From contig DATCMA010000048.1 in assembly GCA_036563645.1 (NCBI GenBank), positions 18,702 through 82,701 of the forward strand: a DNA stretch of 64,000 nt. The letters run 5' to 3'. Positions 58,459-64,000 of this stretch are shown here, in pieces. Origin of the DNA: DATCMA01 sp036563645. Its GTDB lineage: Bacteria > Actinomycetota > Actinomycetes > Mycobacteriales > Micromonosporaceae. Below the pieces are notes generated by a model that made no database searches, was not told the origin of the DNA, and worked only from the letters and a program-made list of their open reading frames with translations. Position 1 is the first letter of the stretch; every line of letters begins with the position of its first letter. The position numbers and the translations under genes were made by a program.

Positions 58459-60971
58459 CTGATCCCATAAGGTGGGCCGAAAGTGTCGGTGAACTCACCC
58501 CCCGACTCCGATGTGGTCGTCCCCGCGGCTGGCGGGGCCATGCCTGGCGGCGGGGCGCCGGGGGTGGCGGCGTCGGTGCCCCGGTGCTCGCCGCGCGGCG
58601 CCGACGGCGCGCCGGGTGAGGTCGCCGACCCGTCACCGGGCCGCTCCGCGCCGGGCTGCGGCGTCCCCGGTGCGGGGGGAAGTGGAGTGGCCGGCCCCGT
58701 CGTCGGCCCGGGCAGCGCGGACGGCCTCCCCTGACACGGCGGTGACCGCCGGGGCGGCGCCACGAGCCGCGCGCCCGCGGACGTCGCCGCCTCCAGCATC
58801 GCCTCGAAGTGCTCCGCGGGCACCGCCCGACCGAAGAGCGCTCCCTGGCCGAACCGACACCCCGCTTCCACGACGACCCGGAGCTCCGCCTGGTTCGTCA
58901 CGCCCTCCGCGATGACCTCGAGGCCAAGCTGGTGCCCGAGCCGCATGACGATGTCAACCATGGGCGCGGCGGCGGGTCGGCCGGGAATAGACGGTTCGCT
59001 CGGCTCTCCCACCGTGACGAGCGAATGGTCGATCTTGAGAATGTCGATCGGCAGGTTGCGGAGCTGTCCGAGGGACGAATACCCCGCGCCGAAGTCGTCG
59101 AGCGCGATGCGGACACCGGTGTCCCGCAACGCCCGCAGCCGTCGAATCAACTCGTTGAGATCCGTGGCGACCGCGTGCTCGGTGACCTCCAAGACCAGCC
59201 GCTGCGGGGGCACCCGGTGCCGGCGCAAGGCCTCGGCGACACGGACGGCGTACTCGGGGGTGTGCAGCTCCAGCGGCGAGACGTTGACTGAGATCCAGAC
59301 GTCGTGTCCGTCGGCGAGCCAGCGGGAGAGGTGCCGGCACGCCTCGTTGAGCACCCACGCGCCGAGCTGCGCAATCTGCCCGCATTCTTCGGCGAGCGGG
59401 ATGAACTCGTCGGGACGCACGTTGCCCAACACGGGGTGGTGCCAGCGCAGCAACGCCTCCGCGCCCACCGGACGCACCGACGGCACCGCGACGACCGGCT
59501 GGAAGACGAGGTGTAGCTCGCCCCGGGCTACGGCGCCGCGGAGCTCCACCTCCACAGTGGTCCGTCGACGCAGCCGCTGGTCGTACTCGCTGTCGTACTC
59601 CTCACATCGGTTCTTGCCCCGCTGTTTGGCGTACCGCAGCGCGAGATCGGCGTTGCGCAGCAGCGTGGGTACGTCCGACGCCGTCATCGAGCCCGCCATC
59701 CCGATGCTCACCGACAGCCGGACCTCGGCGGAGACATACGGGGCGCTCAAGACCTCCAGGAGGCGACCGGCGAGGGGCCGCACCTCCACCGGGCTGACGC
59801 CGCGCAGCAGGATCGCGAACTCGTCTCCGCCCAGACGGCAGGCCACGGCGTCCGCCGGAAGCTGGTCCCGCAACCGGCGCCCGACCTCGACGAGGACCGC
59901 GTCCCCGACGTCGTGCCCCCGCAGGTCGTTGATCCCCTTGAAGCCATCGAGGTCGAGGAAGACGAGGACGAACGGCCGGCCCGCGTCGACCTCCCGGTGC
60001 AGCTCTCCCATGAAAGCGCGCCGATTCGCCAGACCCGTCAGGGGATCGGTGTACGCCAGCTCCCGGAAGTGCGCCTCGCGCTCGGCGAGCCGGTGGGCGT
60101 AGCGCCGGACATCCCGCAGCGCCAGGTACTGGCGAGCGACCAAGGCGAAGCCCGCCACGCTGCCAGCGGCGACGCTCACGACGGTGAACTCGCCATGGCG
60201 CACGGCGTGGTACATCCCCGCCGTGGCGAGCGCGACCATCGGCACGAACGCGTACGTCCCCCGGTGGAAGACCGCCGCCCCGGGCGGGGCGGGCCCCCGC
60301 TCGGCGTCGCCGACACGGGTCACGGCGAGGAGCCCCACCGGCAGCGTCACGGCGGCCGCCACGGCGCCGAGCACGCTGCGGTGGGAGACCGCGATGGCGA
60401 GGACCATGCCCCCGAGCGCGGTACCGATCACACCGAGCCCGGCGACCCTGAGCCGCCGGCGCGCCCGCGACGCGCCCAGCCCGACGACGACCGTCACCCC
60501 CACCGCGCACGCCACCGCCGCGCCCGGCGCCGCCACGTCCGCCAACACGACGGCGACGTCGCCCACCAGCGCAGTCGGCGGGGACACCAACACCCAGCCG
60601 ACGAACCAGAGAGCCGCCGCGATGATGAGCGCGTCGAGCGCGATCCGCAGCAATTCCCCGCGGCCCCACGAACTCGTGGCGCGCACGAGGAGCCCGGCGC
60701 ACAGCAGCAGGACGCCGGCCGTGACGCCGACGGCGACCGATACCTCCACCGGCGTCGACCGCGGGCGAGCGGCGACCGCGTCCGCGACGACGGTGCCGAC
60801 GAGACCGAGGCTGACGCTCAGCGCGAGGACCACGGCGCCGGCGACGAACACCACGTCGCCCGACCGCCCCGGCCCGCCACGGGTGAGGGAACGGACCACG
60901 AGCACGACGCCGAGGAGGGCCGCGACGATACCGGCGGCCGCCCCGGCGACGGGGTCCGTGAGCAGATGCAC
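58455..60971 (-). CDS. Membrane GGDEF-EAL protein (cyclic di-GMP turnover)
   Basis: An 838-residue protein with about eight membrane helices in residues 1-290 (a MHYT/MASE-like sensor), then a GGDEF domain (about 310-470) and an EAL domain (about 485-725). GGDEF is canonical (RLGGDEFAIL, about 384-393) and no RxxD inhibitory site is visible five residues before it. EAL is also intact: GAEALLRW, EVTEHAV, LDDFGAGYSS, ILKIDHSLV, VIAEGV, GQGALFGRA. The last 110 residues are a Pro/Gly/Ala-rich tail. The start is a GTG without a clear ribosome site. It may both make and break c-di-GMP. Actinobacterial genomes often have such a gene here, next to ilvBD. Confidence 0.88.
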   Translation of the reverse strand: MHLLTDPVAGAAAGIVAALLGVVLVVRSLTRGGPGRSGDVVFVAGAVVLALSVSLGLVGTVVADAVAARPRSTPVEVSVAVGVTAGVLLLCAGLLVRATSSWGRGELLRIALDALIIAAALWFVGWVLVSPPTALVGDVAVVLADVAAPGAAVACAVGVTVVVGLGASRARRRLRVAGLGVIGTALGGMVLAIAVSHRSVLGAVAAAVTLPVGLLAVTRVGDAERGPAPPGAAVFHRGTYAFVPMVALATAGMYHAVRHGEFTVVSVAAGSVAGFALVARQYLALRDVRRYAHRLAEREAHFRELAYTDPLTGLANRRAFMGELHREVDAGRPFVLVFLDLDGFKGINDLRGHDVGDAVLVEVGRRLRDQLPADAVACRLGGDEFAILLRGVSPVEVRPLAGRLLEVLSAPYVSAEVRLSVSIGMAGSMTASDVPTLLRNADLALRYAKQRGKNRCEEYDSEYDQRLRRRTTVEVELRGAVARGELHLVFQPVVAVPSVRPVGAEALLRWHHPVLGNVRPDEFIPLAEECGQIAQLGAWVLNEACRHLSRWLADGHDVWISVNVSPLELHTPEYAVRVAEALRRHRVPPQRLVLEVTEHAVATDLNELIRRLRALRDTGVRIALDDFGAGYSSLGQLRNLPIDILKIDHSLVTVGEPSEPSIPGRPAAAPMVDIVMRLGHQLGLEVIAEGVTNQAELRVVVEAGCRFGQGALFGRAVPAEHFEAMLEAATSAGARLVAPPRRSPPCQGRPSALPGPTTGPATPLPPAPGTPQPGAERPGDGSATSPGAPSAPRGEHRGTDAATPGAPPPGMAPPAAGTTTSESGGEFTDTFGPPYGIS

Positions 60972-61148
60972 GGCTCAACTCTGCCGGATCATCAGGCCAA
61001 ACAGGGAACTGAGCAACCGAGATGCGACGAAATTCCCATCGATCCTGATCGAGAATTGCGACAAACGTGATCCCGACGTGATCTCGCGTGGTGAGCGAGG
61101 CGCGGGTCACAGTCATCAGCACAGCGCCGCGGGTGCGACACTAAGCCC

Positions 61149-62996
61149 ATGCCTGAACTGCGGTCGAAGACCTCCACGCACGGCCGGACCATGGCCGGCG
61201 CCCGCGCGCTGTGGCGGGCCACCGGCATGACCGATGACGACTTCGGCAAGCCGATCATCGCGATCGCCAACAGCTACACCCAGTTCGTACCGGGGCACGT
61301 CCATCTCAAGGACATGGGCAGCCTCGTCGCTAAGGCGATCGCGGAAGCGGGAGGGATCGGCCGCGAGTTCAACACGATCGCGGTGGACGACGGCATCGCG
61401 ATGGGGCACGGCGGGATGCTCTACTCCCTGCCGAGCCGGGAGCTGATCGCCGACGCGGTCGAGTACATGGTCAACGCGCACTGCGCCGACGCGCTCGTCT
61501 GCATCTCGAACTGCGACAAGATCACGCCGGGGATGCTCATGGCGGCGCTGCGCCTCAACATCCCCACGGTCTTCGTCTCCGGCGGTCCGATGGAAGCCGG
61601 CAAGACGGTCGCCATCGAGGGCGTGGTGCACTCCAAGATCGACTTGATCGACACGATGATCGCCTCGTCGAACGAGGCGGTCACCGATGAGCAGCTCGAG
61701 GCGATCGAACGCGCCGCCTGCCCGACGTGCGGCTCCTGCTCCGGGATGTTCACCGCCAACTCGATGAACTGCCTCACCGAGGCCATCGGCTTGGCGCTCC
61801 CCGGCAACGGCTCGACTCTGGCGACTCACGCCGCGCGGCGCGCGCTGTTCGAGGAAGCCGGCCGCCTCATCGTGCAGCTCGCCAAGCGGTGGTACGAGGA
61901 GGACGACGCCTCGGTGCTGCCCCGCTCGATCGCGACCCGCGCGGCCTTCGAGAACGCCATGGCGCTCGACGTCGCGATGGGGGGCTCCACGAACACCGTG
62001 CTCCACCTGCTGGCCGCGGCACGCGAAGCGGAGGTCGACTTCACCGTCGCCGACATCGACGCGATTTCCCGCCGGGTGCCGTGCCTGGTGAAGGTCGCGC
62101 CGAACAGCCAGCAGTACCACATCGAGGACGTCCACCGCGCCGGCGGCATCCCGGCGATCCTCGGGGAGCTCAACCGGGCCGGCCTGCTCAACCGCGACGT
62201 GCACGCGGTGCACTCCCCGTCGCTGGAGCAGTGGCTCGCCGACTGGGACATCCGCGGCGGCAGCGCTCGCCCGGAGGCGTTCGAGTTGTTCCACGCGGCC
62301 CCGGGTGGGGTGCGGACCACGGAGGCCTTCTCCACCACCAACCGGTGGGCGTCGCTCGACACCGACCCGGTCAACGGCTGCATCCGCGACGTGGCGCACG
62401 CCTACACCGCCGACGGCGGTCTGGCGATCCTGTACGGCAACCTCGCTCCAGACGGCTGCGTGGTCAAGACCGCCGGCGTGCCGGAGGAGTGCCTCACCTT
62501 CCGCGGCCCAGCCAAGGTCTACGAGTCGCAGGAAGACACGGTCTCGGCGATCCTGCGCGGCGACGTCGTGCCGGGCGATGTCGTCATCGTCCGCTACGAG
62601 GGCCCCAAGGGCGGCCCGGGCATGCAGGAGATGCTCTACCCCACCTCGTTCCTCAAGGGGCGGGGTCTCGGCCGCGCCTGCGCGCTGATCACCGATGGCC
62701 GCTTCTCCGGCGGCACCTCCGGGCTGTCCATCGGCCACGTCTCGCCGGAGGCAGCCGCGGGCGGTCCGATCGCGTTGGTGGAGAACGGCGACGAAATCAT
62801 CATCGACATTCCTAATCGGACGATCCACCTCAACGTGCCCGACGAGGTCCTCCAAGCCCGGCGGGTCGCCCAGGAGAAGCGGGAGAAGCCGTACACGCCG
62901 CGCAACCGGAAGCGCCCGGTCTCGGCGGCGCTGCGGGCGTACGCGTCCATGGCCACCTCGGCCAGCGACGGCGCCTACCGGCGCGTGCCGGAGTAG
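61149..62996 (+). CDS. ilvD: Dihydroxy-acid dehydratase
   Basis: Iron-sulfur enzyme of the common BCAA pathway, which makes 2-keto acids from dihydroxy acids. The 615-residue protein has SNCDKITPGMLMAALRLNIP (first Cys about residue 120), CPTCGSCSGMFTANSMNCL (about 194-212), GGSTNTVLHLLAAAREA, and the C-terminal LITDGRFSGGTSGLSIGHVSPEA. The ATG lacks a ribosome site, and GACACT about 7 bases upstream may be a -10 of a leaderless mRNA. It diverges from the GGDEF-EAL gene. Confidence 0.96.
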   Translation: MPELRSKTSTHGRTMAGARALWRATGMTDDDFGKPIIAIANSYTQFVPGHVHLKDMGSLVAKAIAEAGGIGREFNTIAVDDGIAMGHGGMLYSLPSRELIADAVEYMVNAHCADALVCISNCDKITPGMLMAALRLNIPTVFVSGGPMEAGKTVAIEGVVHSKIDLIDTMIASSNEAVTDEQLEAIERAACPTCGSCSGMFTANSMNCLTEAIGLALPGNGSTLATHAARRALFEEAGRLIVQLAKRWYEEDDASVLPRSIATRAAFENAMALDVAMGGSTNTVLHLLAAAREAEVDFTVADIDAISRRVPCLVKVAPNSQQYHIEDVHRAGGIPAILGELNRAGLLNRDVHAVHSPSLEQWLADWDIRGGSARPEAFELFHAAPGGVRTTEAFSTTNRWASLDTDPVNGCIRDVAHAYTADGGLAILYGNLAPDGCVVKTAGVPEECLTFRGPAKVYESQEDTVSAILRGDVVPGDVVIVRYEGPKGGPGMQEMLYPTSFLKGRGLGRACALITDGRFSGGTSGLSIGHVSPEAAAGGPIALVENGDEIIIDIPNRTIHLNVPDEVLQARRVAQEKREKPYTPRNRKRPVSAALRAYASMATSASDGAYRRVPE

Positions 62997-63080
62997 GCGC
63001 GAGGAGACGCCCCACCCGCCGGGAGGAGGCGCGGTCGGCGTACGGTCGGCCTGGTCGGCACGTCCCCTCGGCGCGCGGCG

Positions 63081-63689
63081 TCAGCGCGTCGCGCGCACGC
63101 TGCCGGGCTGATGCCGTTCGCCACCGCGTCGGCGGCGCATCAGGCTCCGGACACCGAGGGCCAGTAGCGCGCCGACAGTTCCTCCGATCGCGTTGTGCAG
63201 CAGATCGCCCAGACTGCTGGCTCGGCCGATGATCGACTGCCACGTCTCCACCGCCACGGTGAAGCACGCGGCAAAGGCGACCGTGCGGAGCGCGCTTCGC
63301 CACAGGAGGCATCCCAGGAACCCGACAGGTAGGAACAGCAGGACGTTGGCCAGCTCCTCCGCGTTGCCGCACAGGCTCGTCAGCTCGGCGTACAGGAACC
63401 CGTCGTCGGTGAGTTGCCGCAGGTAGTAAGGGATCCACCAGCGCTCAGGAAAGGGATGCCCGACCATCGGACCGGTGACGGCCGTCAACGAGACCACCAC
63501 GCCGCACGCGACGACGAAGCCCACCGCAACCGAGCGCGGGCAGCGGTATCTCTGGGCGAGCCACCGGCCTACGGGTAAGGCGAGCACCGCAGTGGCGATG
63601 AGCATCACCAGCACGGCTGGTTGGAGGAGCATTCGCCAAATCGTCGCGGTGTCCAGCACCGTCCAAGGATCCCACTGCCGTCGGTTCAT
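63081..63689 (-). CDS. VanZ-like membrane protein
   Basis: A 202-residue integral membrane protein with about four or five helices and the VanZ-type segment NVLLFLPVGFLGCLLWRSAL (about 114-133) plus the motif AVETWQSIIGRASSLGDLLHNAIGGTVGALLAL (short: GDLLHNAIGG about 161-170). VanZ proteins confer low teicoplanin resistance in enterococci, but most bacterial family members have no known role. It ends in an Arg-rich tail. Confidence 0.85.
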   Translation of the reverse strand: MNRRQWDPWTVLDTATIWRMLLQPAVLVMLIATAVLALPVGRWLAQRYRCPRSVAVGFVVACGVVVSLTAVTGPMVGHPFPERWWIPYYLRQLTDDGFLYAELTSLCGNAEELANVLLFLPVGFLGCLLWRSALRTVAFAACFTVAVETWQSIIGRASSLGDLLHNAIGGTVGALLALGVRSLMRRRRGGERHQPGSVRATR

Positions 63690-63847
63690 CGTGCCGCCGC
63701 CAACCCGGGTGGGTGTCGACAGTGGCCAGTCGCCTGTCGACGCTCGTCGACGGCATCCGGCAAGCAGCCGTCACGCCCCGCAACACAAAGACTGATGTCG
63801 ATTAAGGTGGGTCGGGGAACGAGGCGTGCCACCGCAAAGGAGTGCCG

Positions 63848-64000
63848 GTGAAACGGCCCACGATCGCCGACATCGCGCGTCGCGCGGGCGTGTCGAAAGG
63901 CGCCGTCTCCTACGCCCTCAACGGACAGCCTGGCGTGTCCGAAGCGACCCGCCAGCGCATCCTCGCCATCGCCCGCGAGCTCGGCTTCACCCGCAACAGC
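63848..64000 (+). CDS. LacI-family transcriptional regulator, 5' part
   Basis: The first 51 codons of a LacI-family protein running off the window. The GTG start has AAAGGAG five bases upstream. The sequence shows the LacI helix-turn-helix (IADIARRAGVSKGAVSYALNG) and the hinge helix (TRQRILAIARELGFTRNS). Divergent from the VanZ-like gene across 158 bases. Its ligand is unknown. Confidence 0.9.
   Translation, partial: MKRPTIADIARRAGVSKGAVSYALNGQPGVSEATRQRILAIARELGFTRNS

Overview
This 64 kb window is a GC-rich chromosomal segment from an actinobacterium (class Actinomycetes). It carries the core synteny of that group: rpsP-rimM-trmD, ffh, ftsY-smc-mutM-rnc-plsX-rpmF, coaD-rsmD-recG, ddl-gpsA-plsC-cofC, hup-leuD-leuC-ndgR, and cimA-ilvE-leuB-serA-ilvC-ilvN-ilvB-ilvD. 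GTG starts, leaderless-looking promoters and 4-base stop/start overlaps are frequent. I see no phage, insertion sequence, integrase, CRISPR array or island of odd composition. The genus cannot be fixed from sequence alone.

Layout. Bases 1-26.8 kb are almost entirely minus-strand housekeeping genes. They cover ribosome and tRNA maturation (rplS 5' end, trmD, rimM, KH protein, rpsP), a DUF402 phosphatase, an archaeal/eukaryotic-type prolyl-tRNA synthetase, an amidohydrolase, SRP (ffh, ftsY), an ammonium transporter behind a long GlnR operator array, SMC, base-excision repair (mutM), RNase III, phospholipid initiation (plsX), CoA synthesis (coaD), rRNA methylation (rsmD), RecG and a DAK-type kinase. 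Bases 27-39 kb hold rpmB, thiL, a stand-alone Lrp-type sensor domain, ddl, gpsA, plsC, F420 biosynthesis (cofC), a MutT1-like Nudix protein, a histone-tailed HU, leuDC with a divergent NdgR-type regulator, and tRNA-Glu and tRNA-Gln. Bases 39-46 kb hold a fumarylacetoacetase-family hydrolase, a membrane protein, a putative glycosylase and a MoxR/DUF58/VWA/trypsin-like protease operon. Bases 46-63 kb form a branched-chain amino acid and serine block interrupted by a phosphatase and an ApbE-like gene, with a GGDEF-EAL protein next to ilvB and ilvD. The window ends in a VanZ-like protein and the 5' end of a LacI-family regulator.

How the genes work together. leuCD, leuB, ilvE, ilvBNC, ilvD and cimA supply nearly the whole isoleucine/valine/leucine pathway; leuA is not in the window. 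Two of these transcription units, cimA and ilvBNC, are each preceded by a tiny leader ORF with consecutive Leu/Val/Ile codons and then a terminator with a U-tract. These look like ribosome-mediated attenuators. serA supplies serine, and gpsA, plsX and plsC feed phospholipid synthesis.

Most notable observations: an eight-box GlnR-like operator array at 10-11 bp phasing upstream of an amtB that lacks its usual glnK-glnD partners; the two BCAA attenuators, with leader peptides that appear leaderless; a citramalate synthase whose metal-binding HxH reads HxQ; a MutT1-like protein whose phosphatase RHG motif reads PHG; 11-bp direct repeats in front of a CAP-domain surface protein; and a perfect 27-bp palindrome in front of thiL. 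I found no clearly new multi-gene system. The strongest candidates for new biology are regulatory.
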